Source: Methanobacteriaceae archaeon | GTDB taxonomy: Archaea; Methanobacteriota; Methanobacteria; Methanobacteriales; Methanobacteriaceae | Direction of reading: 5' to 3' | Length of the DNA: 64,000 nucleotides | Assembly: GCA_023249725.1 (NCBI GenBank) | Contig: JAHFBZ010000002.1 | Span: 18,184 to 82,183 of the forward strand | In this document: piece by piece, positions 52,975 to 62,606 of the stretch | How positions within the stretch are numbered: position 1 is the first letter of the stretch | How the letters are laid out: every line of letters starts with the position of its first letter | Made by a program: the position numbers and the translations under genes | The notes under the pieces: generated by a model | Database searches by the model: none | The model's input: only the letters and a program-made list of their open reading frames with translations | What the model was told of the DNA's origin: nothing

Positions 52975-53925
52975 CTAATCTTCATCTTTTTTCCCAACAT
53001 CTTCTTTAATAGTCACTCTAATTTTTGCCAATTGTTTGGCCAGAACAGTATCCAGATCCACAGCTTTAAGGGAAGATGCAACCATGGCGGGCCTTTGCAG
53101 AGTTTCTAGAAATTTTTCTGTATTTTCTTCTTTAAAAAGAATTCTTTCATAGAAATCAAGTGATGCCACAGCATATAAAACTCCTTCTTCTTTTAAAACT
53201 TCTTCAAGAGATTTTCTGAGCACATCCATGGTCAAAGTCATGGTTCCTGATGTTTTGGACCCTAGTCCTGAGGTGAATATTAGGCCCCGATGATTTGCAG
53301 AACTGGCATCAATCCGCTTTTGGGTAAAATTTTTGCTTTGAATCAGATCATCACTTCCATCAGAGGAAGGATCTTCAGCTAAAAATACTTCACATGAAGT
53401 TAATTCTTTGATCTGATTAACATCAATTCCACCTAGGCCAGTGGTATCTATTACCATATCCCCAGTTTTTAAGTGGTATAAGTCAGTTGAAAAAGAGATT
53501 TTTGCATTATTAATTTCATTCACAGCACTATCTTTAGATTCGACATCCCATGAAGTATATAATAATTCATTAAGGTGGGGATAAATATCTAAAACTTCAA
53601 CTTCTTTTATTTCTTTCCTTTGAACTAATTTTTGAGCTAAACTAGCTCCGGTTAGATAAGTGCCTGCAACCACGGGCATTTCTATTTGAACTGGCAATGA
53701 ATTTATCCATTCATTAACTGCATCACTCTTCTTACCAGCTATAATCTTAATAATGTCCCAAATAGTCAAAGATGAGTAAGATGTAGTTACCATAGAGGTT
53801 ATTCCCGTTTCAATTTTTGAAAAGTATGTTTGTTCTTCTGTATATTGAAATAGATTTTTACAGCCATCCTTTTTTGGATTATTTTCGTTATTCATAGAAT
53901 CAACTGCAATTAGAGTAATTTTCAC
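52975..53925 (-). CDS. hcgC: HcgC, SAM-dependent pyridinol methyltransferase
   Basis: A 316-residue HcgC-family (DUF1188) protein. HcgC methylates C3 of the pyridinol ring of the FeGP cofactor, using SAM bound in a Rossmann-like fold. Family-typical segments include VVAGTYLTGASLAQKLVQRK (about residues 85-104), DMVIDTTGLGGID and the C-terminal LGSKTSGTMTLTMDVLRKSL. It overlaps the hcgB stop by a few bases (ATGA), indicating coupled translation. Confidence 0.92.
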   Translation of the reverse strand: MKITLIAVDSMNNENNPKKDGCKNLFQYTEEQTYFSKIETGITSMVTTSYSSLTIWDIIKIIAGKKSDAVNEWINSLPVQIEMPVVAGTYLTGASLAQKLVQRKEIKEVEVLDIYPHLNELLYTSWDVESKDSAVNEINNAKISFSTDLYHLKTGDMVIDTTGLGGIDVNQIKELTSCEVFLAEDPSSDGSDDLIQSKNFTQKRIDASSANHRGLIFTSGLGSKTSGTMTLTMDVLRKSLEEVLKEEGVLYAVASLDFYERILFKEENTEKFLETLQRPAMVASSLKAVDLDTVLAKQLAKIRVTIKEDVGKKDED

Positions 53926-54395
53926 TTTTTAAAACCTATTCTTTCTAAGCAAATAGTTATTTCATCTCTTACAGCATCCGTAAGGTCTTTTTTATGTACT
54001 ATGTGGGATGGAGATGTGGCCCCTGTTAGAATACGCCCTTTAGAATCTAAAATAACCATTAAAGAACCGGATCCTGGAACTCCTAACCGGCCACGAGCTA
54101 TTACTAGATCACAATCATATAAATCCAGTGCCATATGGGCTTTAGTGATGGTGGGCATTCGAGATAAGTCTGCAGAATTAGTGTGGAATTTCAAATGTTC
54201 TGCTTTTGAAAGTTTAAATTCATTTAAAACTTCGTTTATTACATTTACTTTTGTTTGATTCCAGTTCGGCACAATAATTCTTTTAGAAGATTTTATATAA
54301 TCTTGAATGGATTCTATCTCCTCTAATTTATCTCCTCTACGAGTTCCGTCCATAGATTCTTTATAAGCAGCTTTTATGAAATTTTTCAGGCCCAT
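53922..54395 (-). CDS. hcgB: HcgB, guanylyltransferase of FeGP cofactor synthesis
   Basis: A 157-residue HcgB (DUF3236) protein, which joins GMP from GTP to the pyridinol precursor. The segment LVIARGRLGVPGSGSLMVILD (about residues 102-122) and TNSADLSRMPTITKAHMALDL-type sequence are typical. The ATG at 54395 follows GGGGGAT; a GTG at 54407 lies inside that site. hcgC follows with a four-base overlap. Confidence 0.92.
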   Translation of the reverse strand: MGLKNFIKAAYKESMDGTRRGDKLEEIESIQDYIKSSKRIIVPNWNQTKVNVINEVLNEFKLSKAEHLKFHTNSADLSRMPTITKAHMALDLYDCDLVIARGRLGVPGSGSLMVILDSKGRILTGATSPSHIVHKKDLTDAVRDEITICLERIGFKK

Positions 54396-54407
54396 TCTAT
54401 CCCCCAC

Positions 54408-54721
54408 ATTATTTATTTATTATTCTATTTTCTATCTTACGATTATTAAAATCATAAAAAAATCATTATTAAAATTAGATTAGCATTAAATTGAATCTTA
54501 GTTAATTTTCTATGCTTTAGATTAATTATGTTTAGATTTAATTATAAGTTATTTCTTGTGTAAATTTACATCAGATACTTACTTCATTTAATTTTTATTT
54601 TAATTAATAAATAAAAAAATAAAACATAACCAAGTAAACTCAAATCATAAGAATACTTTAGAAAATAAAAAATATTTTAAAACTTATAAAATTAGTTGGG
54701 GAGAGATATTAATGTTATTAT
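54408..54721. other. AT-rich gap between hcgA and hcgB
   Basis: About 315 bp between the hcgA stop and the hcgB start, both on the minus strand. It is A/T-rich and likely contains a separate promoter for hcgBCDEF. I see no ORF, RNA gene or repeat. Confidence 0.5.
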
Positions 54722-55732
54722 TTATTTTGACGCATTTCGATATTCTATTTTAAGCCCCATTGATTCTACAACTTTAACTACTTCTTTAAGATTTCCATAA
54801 GCTGGTGAACCCACACCTTTAACATGAGATGGGTAATGGTCTGGAATCACCGTAGCTAAATTATCTGCACCGGCCATTAAGGAATATTTAACATTTTCTG
54901 GGCCAATGGTAGGTGTAGGAACGGTAATTCTAATATCATGGTACATTATCCTGGTAATGGCTATGGTTTTCATTTGTTCTTCAAGGGAACATGGGGGGTG
55001 ACTGGCCATGGGTGTATCTTGATAAGGATTGAATCCCATAATGGGTATTTCTCCCAGACTTGAAAATTTTTTAAGGAAAAATAAATGATTTACCCGGTCT
55101 TCATATGATTCTCCTAATCCAATTAAAAGCCCAGATGAAAGTTCCAGATCAAGTTCACTCACCATTTCACAGATTTTTATCCGGTCTTTGAGTTTTTCAC
55201 CTGGCTTTAGTTCATTGAAAATGCTTTCATTCACGGTTTCCAGATTACAGCACACAGTATCTGTTTCATAATGAGAAAGTTCATTTAAGGATTCTGTATT
55301 TAAATCGGATCCTACATTTACCAGAAGTTCTAAGGAAGTATTTTCTTTAACTACTTTAGCAGCAGTCACTGCTTGCTGGCCGTGATATCCATGGGCTCCG
55401 GAACAGCTAATCCTAGGAATACCCGAATCCTCCACAGAAAGTGCGGCTTTCAAAATTTCATCCTCTTGTTTATAAAACGGATGATAGTATCCTTCAGATG
55501 AGGTACGGGCTGCAAAACCACAGTATTTGCATTTAGGTGTCACCTGGCAGACATTGGTAAGATGCACAGTTGAGGTGAGTTTGATTTTTTTGCTTTTCTG
55601 GTCTCGTATGGTAGCTGCTGTATCCATAATTATTTGAATTTCTTCAGGCGAAGTCACATTAAATAGTTTTAGTAACTCCTCTTTCTGAAGATTTTTACCT
55701 TCCAATGATTTATTAAGGATTTTTTCTATCAA
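54722..55732 (-). CDS. hcgA: HcgA (HmdB), radical SAM enzyme of FeGP cofactor synthesis
   Basis: A 336-residue radical SAM enzyme related to biotin synthase and HydG. HcgA is distinguished by a CX5CX2C cluster motif instead of CX3CX2C, and here C62, C68 and C71 in CQVTPKCKYCGF fit exactly. It acts early in pyridinol formation or iron-ligand synthesis. The GLLIGLGESYEDR segment contacts SAM. The start is a TTG behind AGGTG at 55732. The [Fe]-hydrogenase gene hmd, often next to hcgA, is not here. Confidence 0.93.
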   Translation of the reverse strand: MIEKILNKSLEGKNLQKEELLKLFNVTSPEEIQIIMDTAATIRDQKSKKIKLTSTVHLTNVCQVTPKCKYCGFAARTSSEGYYHPFYKQEDEILKAALSVEDSGIPRISCSGAHGYHGQQAVTAAKVVKENTSLELLVNVGSDLNTESLNELSHYETDTVCCNLETVNESIFNELKPGEKLKDRIKICEMVSELDLELSSGLLIGLGESYEDRVNHLFFLKKFSSLGEIPIMGFNPYQDTPMASHPPCSLEEQMKTIAITRIMYHDIRITVPTPTIGPENVKYSLMAGADNLATVIPDHYPSHVKGVGSPAYGNLKEVVKVVESMGLKIEYRNASK

Positions 55733-56158
55733 ATTAACACCTAAACCGATTTTTTGGGATTATTATTGTAAATAATATATGAATATGTTATGAAATTCGA
55801 ATTTAAGAGATCAGGTTTAAATAATGATTTTTATTGAATAAATTAATCTATTTTTATTATCTATTTTATGTTGAGTTATTTTATTGAATATTTTAACTAT
55901 AGCTAGTTCACAAAAATCATTAATAAAAATTATTATTAGTATTTATTATTAGTTTTAATTCAGTATAAATTTATAATTATTATAATAGTATTTAGTATAA
56001 TGATATTCTGAAATTTTTATATAATTGACAATTTAATATAAACTTAATATAAAATATAAAAATTTACTCAAAAATTATTAACAAAAATAATTATTAAATA
56101 ATTTTTACTAGTATCAAAATATTAATTTATTAGTTTAATTAGTTTATCAGGTGAAACG
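55733..56158. other. Divergent hcgA-hcgG intergenic region
   Basis: A 426-bp, very AT-rich gap holding the promoters of hcgA and hcgG. TTTTTATATAATTG near 56013-56026 is a candidate TATA box for hcgG, and several other ATATAA words follow. No remnant of hmd or any other coding sequence can be read in it. Confidence 0.55.
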
Positions 56159-57691
56159 ATGTATGATATTATTAAAGACGCAATTAATGATTTAGATGCG
56201 GCATGGGAGATTTCTAAACTAAAAAAAGATCCTTTAGAAATCATAGACGCAGTTTCCCAGCTCAGCAGAGCAGATGCCCAAAAACTGGGAATGAACTTTA
56301 AAACATTCCCTTTAGGATGTGATTTGACTGAAATTTTGGCTGGAACATGCGCCTCTGATTTGGATAAAATTGATTTAATAGGTAATTGTGTTCTATCAGA
56401 TAGTATTGGAGCATCTATTCATGTCTGTGCCTATGCATTTGCTGATATTGCTGAGGCCAATGGGATGAAACCTCTGGATTTAATTAGAGAAGTAAGAGAT
56501 GCCACAGACGTCCCAATGGATTTAGATCATTTTGGTCGTTTTGGGCCGATGCGGTTTCCTAAAGAGATTATTAAATGTCCTGGACAGTGTTATATGCAGG
56601 GCCCTCCATTTGATGGCTGTCCTAGGGACAGAATTCATTCCCGGCTTTTTGATAAAGAGGAAGATGGGTTGGCCGATAGGGAAGAATGGATAAAGCTAGC
56701 CTCTTCGGTGGCCATTAATTTGACATCTGTTCAGGGAAGAGAAGGCCATGCCGCGCCTTTAGATGAAGCGCTTGAAGTTGCAGAGCTGGCCAAAAAACAT
56801 GGAAAAGGTATCGAATCTATCATGTTTGTAGGGGATGGATATGATGATTTGATAACTGGCTTTAGCACGGCTCTGGAAATGGAAGCTGATGTTTTCGTCT
56901 TAGAAGGAGGCCCCTTCAATCAGGCCACTGATCGGTTAGATGCTTTTGCCAAGGCCATTGCCATTGCTAGAATACTGGTTCCTGGAAAAATAGTGGCTAC
57001 CAATGGCGCTTATGAAGATGAATGTCGTGTAGGATTAAGAGCAGGACTCAATGCTATTATTACGGGTTTCCCTCAAAATCACCATGGATATATGTGTGGA
57101 TATTCTCCTAAAACTGCTAAAAGAGGTAATTTCGGATTACCTAGAGTTATGCAGATTATTCGAGAAGAGATCAACTGTGGATGTGGGTGTGGTGGGCAAA
57201 CTCAAGCCCCAATTGGAAAAAGCGAGCTGGAGGCCCTGGCTGCCTCTGTAAAAGTAGTTGGTCCAGAAAATGTTTATCCTAAAAAGATTGGAGATTCAGT
57301 TTTAGGAGACGCCCACTGGGTATGTGTGGCAGCAACACCACTTTATGCCAAGGCCCATGTGGAAAATACGGTTTCAGATATTGTTAAAATGGCTGAAAAT
57401 GGCCAGATAAAAGATTCAGTGGCCCTATTTGGTGGAAGATTTGTTTCCTGGGCCATGGCCAAGGAACTTGATGGATTGGTGGATGAAATTATTATCAGTG
57501 ACACGGATCCTTGGGTAGAAAAAGTTACAGCCAGTAATTTGCGATCTGAATTGAAATCAGATATTATTCAAGCAAATTCTGATGATAAAAAGGCTTATAA
57601 TAATGCTCAAAGTTCTATTATAACTTCCACGATTCCAGGACTTGCCCAGAAGTTATCTAAAAATCTTCCAGGATCTATAAATCTGGTTTAA
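56159..57691 (+). CDS. hcgG: HcgG (HmdC), FeGP cofactor biosynthesis protein
   Basis: A 510-residue HmdC/HcgG-family protein, the last member of the Hcg set, implicated in forming the iron-ligand part of the FeGP cofactor. It is rich in conserved cysteines: CPGQCYMQGPPFDGCPRD around residues 141-158 and a striking NCGCGCGG cluster near 340-347, likely metal- or cluster-binding. AGGTGAAAC precedes the ATG. It is transcribed divergently from hcgA-F, whereas in Methanothermobacter the hcg genes are all in one direction. Confidence 0.9.
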   Translation: MYDIIKDAINDLDAAWEISKLKKDPLEIIDAVSQLSRADAQKLGMNFKTFPLGCDLTEILAGTCASDLDKIDLIGNCVLSDSIGASIHVCAYAFADIAEANGMKPLDLIREVRDATDVPMDLDHFGRFGPMRFPKEIIKCPGQCYMQGPPFDGCPRDRIHSRLFDKEEDGLADREEWIKLASSVAINLTSVQGREGHAAPLDEALEVAELAKKHGKGIESIMFVGDGYDDLITGFSTALEMEADVFVLEGGPFNQATDRLDAFAKAIAIARILVPGKIVATNGAYEDECRVGLRAGLNAIITGFPQNHHGYMCGYSPKTAKRGNFGLPRVMQIIREEINCGCGCGGQTQAPIGKSELEALAASVKVVGPENVYPKKIGDSVLGDAHWVCVAATPLYAKAHVENTVSDIVKMAENGQIKDSVALFGGRFVSWAMAKELDGLVDEIIISDTDPWVEKVTASNLRSELKSDIIQANSDDKKAYNNAQSSIITSTIPGLAQKLSKNLPGSINLV

Positions 57692-57710
57692 TATCCTTAA
57701 TTATTTTTTA

Positions 57711-57756
57711 ATTTCAATTTCAATTTCAATTTCAATTTCAATTTCAATTTCAATTT
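57711..57756. repeat. ATTTCA hexamer tandem repeat (7 copies plus part)
   Basis: Seven perfect ATTTCA units run from 57711 to 57752, followed by a partial copy. They start 20 bp after the hcgG stop codon, are non-coding and have no spacers, so this is a simple repeat, not a CRISPR array. Confidence 0.95.
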
Positions 57757-58124
57757 TATTGGAACTTTTGGCAACTATTAATTAGTAATTTTTCTAGAAT
57801 ATCCTAATTGATAATTATTTATTTTTATTAATTGATGTTCGAATTTTTTAATTTTTATTTAGTAGCATATATTTGATTAATAGAAAACTACTTTAAAAAA
57901 TTTAATTAGTTCTATGGAATTTAACTTATAATATAATAATTTATAAATGTATTACTGACTATAGGAAATGAGTTGAGAATAGTGCGGCCCCTATCTTATA
58001 ATATAAAATTAGATTTAATTATTTTTTATTTTATTTTATTAGATTATAAAATAGCATTTAATCGTAAAAAAGAACTGTAATTGGCCCTTCAGTTATGTAA
58101 TACTAAAAATAAAATTATTAATCT

Positions 58125-58171
58125 AATATATAAAATTTTCTACTTGTGTTTATAAGTAACCTTTATACTTA
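58125..58171 (+). promoter_or_regulatory. Putative mvh promoter and operator
   Basis: AATATATAAAAT (58125-58136) is a good TATA box and predicts a start near 58158, giving a leader of about 105 nt. An inverted repeat TAAGTA-N7-TACTTA (58153-58171) lies across the predicted transcription start and may be a regulator binding site. Confidence 0.45.
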
Positions 58172-58262
58172 CTTGGTTTAAATCCATATAACAGGTACAA
58201 TTAATAAACCAATTCATGGTAAAATTGATAGTACAGTATTGTAATAGCAAGGAGGAAACTCT

Positions 58263-58691
58263 ATGGCTGAGGATGACGTAAAAATTGTAATGTTTTGTTG
58301 CAACTGGTGCTCCTATGGTGGGGCTGACACTGCTGGTACAGCAAGGATGCAATACCCGACAAATATCAGAGTAATTCGAGTAATGTGTTCTGGAAGAATT
58401 GAACCGCAGTTTGTTTTGAAGGCCTTCCGTGAAGGCGCAGATGGTGTTTTAGTAACTGGATGCCACCACGGTGACTGTCACTATGACGCAGGAAACTACA
58501 AACTTGATAGAAGAATGAGATTAATTTATAAACTTGCAGAAGAAATGGGAATTGGCAGAGATAGAATTTATCACGACTGGATTTCCGCTTCTGAGGGCGA
58601 AAAATTCGCTGATACCGTTAAAATGATGGTTGACCGAATAAAAGCTCTAGGACCATCCCCTTTAAAAGAACAAATTCAGGCTGAGGCCTAA
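58263..58691 (+). CDS. mvhD: F420-non-reducing hydrogenase subunit D (iron-sulfur)
   Basis: A 142-residue [2Fe-2S]-type electron-transfer subunit that links the MvhAG hydrogenase to heterodisulfide reductase HdrA for flavin-based electron bifurcation. Conserved cysteines are in [18 protein letters not shown] and [17 protein letters not shown] precedes the ATG. It is the first gene of mvhDGAB and has the codon bias of highly expressed genes. Confidence 0.97.
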   Translation: MAEDDVKIVMFCCNWCSYGGADTAGTARMQYPTNIRVIRVMCSGRIEPQFVLKAFREGADGVLVTGCHHGDCHYDAGNYKLDRRMRLIYKLAEEMGIGRDRIYHDWISASEGEKFADTVKMMVDRIKALGPSPLKEQIQAEA

Positions 58692-58705
58692 TTGGAGGAA
58701 AGAAA

Positions 58706-59632
58706 ATGGCCGAAAAAGCAAAAATAGGAACTATGTGGCTGGGCGGATGCTCTGGATGTCACTTGTCCATTGCTGATTTCCACGAAGCAATTTTAGATGT
58801 TATGGAATTGGCAGACTTCGAATTCAGCCCAGTTCTAATGGACACTAAATATGATGAAGTTCCAGAATTAGACGTTTTAATAGTTGAAGGTGGAATTCGA
58901 AACGAGGAAAACCGAGAATTAGCCGAAATGCTAAGAGAAAAAGCTAAGTTCCTAATTAGTTATGGAACTTGTGCGGTTTACGGTGGAATTCCAGGATTAG
59001 GAAACCTTCACTCTGTTGATGACTTAACTCAAGAAGCTTATATTAACTCCCCAAGTACTATTAACCCAGAAGGTATAATTCCTAATGAAGAAGTACCTCA
59101 TCTGGAAAGCAGAGTAAGACCACTAGCTGAAGCAATAGATGTGGATTTATCCGTACCTGGATGTCCTCCACGATCTGATGTGGTTGCCCAAGCAGTATTG
59201 GGATTATTAAAAGGAGAAGCTGTGGAATTACCATCCACCAACCTGTGTGAAGTATGTCCAAGAGAAAAACCACCAGAAGGTTTAGCTATGGACTTCATCA
59301 AAAGACAGTTTGAAATTGGTAAACCAGAAGAAGAATTATGCCTAATCTCTCAAGGATTAATATGCATGGGACCCGCTACTCTATCATTATGTGGAGCGGA
59401 ATGCCCAACTATTGCTATCCAATGTAGAGGATGTTACGGACCTACTCCTAAGGTTCAAGACCAAGGCGCAAAGATGATCAGTGCTATTGCTTCTGATTAT
59501 GGGATCGAACAGGATAAGACTGTTGACCCAGAAGAGGTTGCTGATCAACTGGATGATATAGTAGGTACTTTTTACACTTACACACTCCCAGCTGCTTTAG
59601 TGCCAGTCAAAATGAGAAAGGAGGGTAAATAA
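58706..59632 (+). CDS. mvhG: F420-non-reducing hydrogenase small subunit
   Basis: Small subunit of the [NiFe]-hydrogenase, 308 residues, carrying three Fe-S clusters. The proximal cluster motif is [17 protein letters not shown] at the N-terminus, with [11 protein letters not shown] and VPGCPPR further on; medial and distal cluster cysteines lie around residues 170-260. GGAGGAAAG precedes the ATG. Its stop overlaps the mvhA start by one base (TAATG). Confidence 0.97.
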   Translation: MAEKAKIGTMWLGGCSGCHLSIADFHEAILDVMELADFEFSPVLMDTKYDEVPELDVLIVEGGIRNEENRELAEMLREKAKFLISYGTCAVYGGIPGLGNLHSVDDLTQEAYINSPSTINPEGIIPNEEVPHLESRVRPLAEAIDVDLSVPGCPPRSDVVAQAVLGLLKGEAVELPSTNLCEVCPREKPPEGLAMDFIKRQFEIGKPEEELCLISQGLICMGPATLSLCGAECPTIAIQCRGCYGPTPKVQDQGAKMISAIASDYGIEQDKTVDPEEVADQLDDIVGTFYTYTLPAALVPVKMRKEGK

Positions 59633-61050
59633 TGGTAAAACTCACTATGGAACCTGTAACCCGTATTGAAGGGCACGCAAAAATTACAGTGCACCTGGAC
59701 GATGCCGGAAATGTGGAAGACACCCGTCTACACGTTATGGAATTCCGAGGTTTCGAAAAATTCATGCAGGGCAGACCTGTAGAAGAAGCACCAAGGATAG
59801 TACCTCGTATATGTGGTATCTGTGATGTTCAGCACCACTTAGCTGCGGCTAAAGCTGCAGATCAGTGCTATGGATTCCAAGATGATGACATCTTGCCTGC
59901 CGCTTATAAAATGAGAGAAATAATGAACTGGGGTTCATTTATGCACTCTCACGCGCTTCACTTCTACTTCTTAGCTGCTCCTGATTTCATAGCTGGAAAA
60001 GACAGAAAAACCAGAAACGTATTCCAAATTATTAAAGATGCACCTGATTTAGCTCTACAAGCTATTCAACTCAGGAAAAATGGTCTAGATATTGTAAAAG
60101 CAATAGGTGGAAGGCCTATTCACCCAACTTCATCCACTCCTGGTGGTATCTCCACTGAATTGGATGCTGAAACTCAAAAAGACCTTCATCAAAAAGCTTT
60201 ACAGAACGTTGAATTAGCCCAAGCTACTTTAGATTTAGCTATACCAATATTTGAAGAAAATATTGACTTGGTTAACACTTTAGGTAACATTGAAACTCGA
60301 CACACAGGTTTAGTTAATGATGGTGTATGGGATGTTTACAATGGTGATGTAAGGATTAAAGATAAAGACGGAAGCATTTTCCGTGAATTCAAATCCAATG
60401 AGTACTTAGACACTGTTGCTGAGCACGTTAAACCTTACTCCTGGTTAAAATTCCCTTACATCAAGGAATTAGGATACCCCGAAGGTATTTACAGGGTTTC
60501 CCCATTATCCAGATTAAATGTTGCTGATAAAATGCCAGATGCTGCACCATTAGCTCAACAACGCTTCACGGAATTCCATGATGCTTTTGGCTATGGTCAA
60601 CAAACCTTACTTTACCACTGGGCCCGTCTCATAGAAATGTTAGCTGCTGCAGAATGTGCTGCTGACGCTCTAGAAGGAGATTTATCCGGACAAAAATTCC
60701 CAGACGCTATCGAAAGACAAGCTGGTGAGGGTGTAGGAATTGTAGAAGCACCTCGTGGAACTTTAATACACCACTACAAAACTGATGATGACGGCCTCAT
60801 GACCGATGTCAACATTGTAGTAGCAACCATACAAAACAACCCTGCTATGGAAATGGGTATTCAGAAAGTTGCTAAAGACTACATTAAACCCGGTGTAGAA
60901 GTAGACGACAAGATCTTCAACTTAATGGAAATGGTTATCAGAGCATACGACCCATGTCTATCATGTGCTACCCACACCATCGACAGCCAAATGAGACTTG
61001 CCACCTTAGAAGTGTTTGATAAACAGGGTAACCTAATCAAACAAATATAA
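59632..61050 (+). CDS. mvhA: F420-non-reducing hydrogenase large subunit
   Basis: Catalytic large subunit with the [NiFe] centre, 472 residues. The nickel ligands are C61 and C64 ([11 protein letters not shown]) and C442 and C445 (DPCLSCATH). All four are cysteine, with no selenocysteine codon. A maturation protease should cut after H448 and remove a 24-residue C-terminal extension. GGAGGGTAA in the end of mvhG precedes the ATG. The subunit oxidises H2 and passes electrons to MvhD/HdrA. Confidence 0.97.
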   Translation: MVKLTMEPVTRIEGHAKITVHLDDAGNVEDTRLHVMEFRGFEKFMQGRPVEEAPRIVPRICGICDVQHHLAAAKAADQCYGFQDDDILPAAYKMREIMNWGSFMHSHALHFYFLAAPDFIAGKDRKTRNVFQIIKDAPDLALQAIQLRKNGLDIVKAIGGRPIHPTSSTPGGISTELDAETQKDLHQKALQNVELAQATLDLAIPIFEENIDLVNTLGNIETRHTGLVNDGVWDVYNGDVRIKDKDGSIFREFKSNEYLDTVAEHVKPYSWLKFPYIKELGYPEGIYRVSPLSRLNVADKMPDAAPLAQQRFTEFHDAFGYGQQTLLYHWARLIEMLAAAECAADALEGDLSGQKFPDAIERQAGEGVGIVEAPRGTLIHHYKTDDDGLMTDVNIVVATIQNNPAMEMGIQKVAKDYIKPGVEVDDKIFNLMEMVIRAYDPCLSCATHTIDSQMRLATLEVFDKQGNLIKQI

Positions 61051-61068
61051 TATCGTAGGGTGGTAAAA

Positions 61069-62307
61069 ATGATAGTAGTCAATAATGAAGACTGTATTCG
61101 GTGTGGAGCTTGTCAGGGTACTTGTCCCACTGCAGCAATAAAAGTAACACCTTCCAATGTTATTTACTGTGATATTTGTGGTGGAGATCCTAAGTGTGTG
61201 GCTATTTGTCCTCAGGATGCTTTAAAAGTTGAATCCATGGTTTTGGATGAAGATGGAACCACTCAGGAAAGGATTGTTTTCAATCCGGCTAAGTGTAATG
61301 AGTGTGGAGACTGTGTAGATGTCTGTCCTCCTCAAACATTGAAACTGGTAGAAGGAAAAGGCCAGAAGATTCCACTGCAGGGTTTCTGTGTTATGTGTCA
61401 GAAATGTGTTGACATCTGCCCGGTAGATGTTATTGGTATTGAAGGTTACAAGGAACCTGCTCACAAGGAATTGAATATTGAAGGGCCTATTTTCATTGCT
61501 GACTGTGTTGGTTGTGGAATTTGTGTCCCAGAATGTCCTGTAGATGCCATTACTCTCCCAGAAATTGGTGGAGTTATTGATATTGACGAGGATACTTGTA
61601 TTAAGTGTGGTGTTTGTTCTCAGACCTGCCCATGGAATGCGGTATTCATTTCTGGTAAAAAGCCTGAGAAACGTTCCAAAGACATTAAGAAGTTCGAACT
61701 GGACGAAGAAACTTGTATTGGATGTAATTCCTGTCTAGAAGCTTGTCCTGGAGACTTCATCGTAGCTAAGGATTCTAACCTTACTGTGGAACTACCTGCA
61801 ATCTGTACTGCTTGTGGTTTATGTGAGAAGATTTGTCCTGTGGATGCTATTAATCTGGAAGTGGAATTGGGACCTGCTAAACCTGTCAGTGAAGAAGGGC
61901 TAGTTTATGATGCTGAAAAATGTGACTTCATTGGAGGTTGCGCCAACATCTGTCCAAACGACGCTATTCGGGTAGTTACCAAGACTGGTATGCAATTACC
62001 AGAACAGGTAAAAGTAGACGCAGAACCATCATACTCCATGTGTACCCGGTGCGGTGCATGTACTATGGCCTGTCCAAAAGATGCTTTATCTTTAGTGGAA
62101 ATGGACAAAGTCGTGGATGGTCAAGTTGTCAAAAGGAAAAGAGTTCAGTACAATCCTTCCCTATGTGATGAATGCGGTGATTGTGTCGACGTATGTCCAT
62201 ACAACATGCTGAAAATCACTGAAGACAAAGTACCACTCAAAGGTTTCTGTATCCTTTGTGACCAGTGCATACCTGCCTGTCCAAAGAATGCATTGTCTTT
62301 AAAATAA
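61069..62307 (+). CDS. mvhB: Polyferredoxin MvhB
   Basis: A 412-residue polyferredoxin of the mvh operon with twelve tandem [4Fe-4S] motifs in six ferredoxin-like domains. Eleven motifs have four cysteines. The second has wider spacing ([14 protein letters not shown]), and the ninth reads [11 protein letters not shown], with Ile at the second Cys position. Its exact role in electron transfer is not settled. The ATG at 61069 follows AGGGTGG; the GTG at 61060 is part of that site. Confidence 0.95.
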   Translation: MIVVNNEDCIRCGACQGTCPTAAIKVTPSNVIYCDICGGDPKCVAICPQDALKVESMVLDEDGTTQERIVFNPAKCNECGDCVDVCPPQTLKLVEGKGQKIPLQGFCVMCQKCVDICPVDVIGIEGYKEPAHKELNIEGPIFIADCVGCGICVPECPVDAITLPEIGGVIDIDEDTCIKCGVCSQTCPWNAVFISGKKPEKRSKDIKKFELDEETCIGCNSCLEACPGDFIVAKDSNLTVELPAICTACGLCEKICPVDAINLEVELGPAKPVSEEGLVYDAEKCDFIGGCANICPNDAIRVVTKTGMQLPEQVKVDAEPSYSMCTRCGACTMACPKDALSLVEMDKVVDGQVVKRKRVQYNPSLCDECGDCVDVCPYNMLKITEDKVPLKGFCILCDQCIPACPKNALSLK

Positions 62308-62309
62308 AT

Positions 62310-62352
62310 AGTTTAGACGGTTTTAAACCACTAAACTCTATTTTATTTTTTT
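62310..62352 (+). terminator. Terminator of the mvh operon
   Basis: AGTTTAG (62310-62316) pairs with CTAAACT (62331-62337), with an inner GGTTT/AAACC stem, followed by CTATTTTATTTTTTTTT. It begins two to three bases after the mvhB stop codon. Confidence 0.75.
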
Positions 62353-62606
62353 TTATTTTTACAAGAACTGGAATTTAAATAATTAATTGTAGTGATCGTT
62401 TTCGGGACTTAAATTAAAAATCAAACTTATTAAAAATTTATTTTTCTAATATACTTATAATTCCCATAAATGAAAATGAAATTTAATGTCTGGATTTATA
62501 TTATTCATCAGGGTTAAATGGTTAATATTCATATATTTTTAATTCTAAAACAAGACATTAAAATGTAATATTAAAATATCCAAAAAAATATCATGAGAAT
62601 ATTAGT

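Larger units (their letters stand above)
57692..58262. other. hcgG-mvhD intergenic region
   Basis: A 571-bp AT-rich gap with the hexamer repeat at 57711, two small GC islands (GTGCGGCCCCTATC at about 57980-57993, and TTGGCCCTTC at 58081-58090 inside an AACTG/CAGTT inverted repeat) and the mvh promoter. No ORF with a ribosome site and no tRNA was recognised. Confidence 0.6.

Noticed and set aside
55733-56158. Possible hmd remnant between hcgA and hcgG
   Set aside because: The stretch is A/T-rich in all frames with frequent stops and no Hmd-like segment such as its N-terminal Rossmann motif.
57711-57756. CRISPR array
   Set aside because: The repeat unit is six bases with no spacers, and no cas gene is present.
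60938-60970. Selenocysteine in the hydrogenase large subunit
   Set aside because: The DPCLSCATH codons are TGT at both ligand positions; no in-frame TGA occurs.
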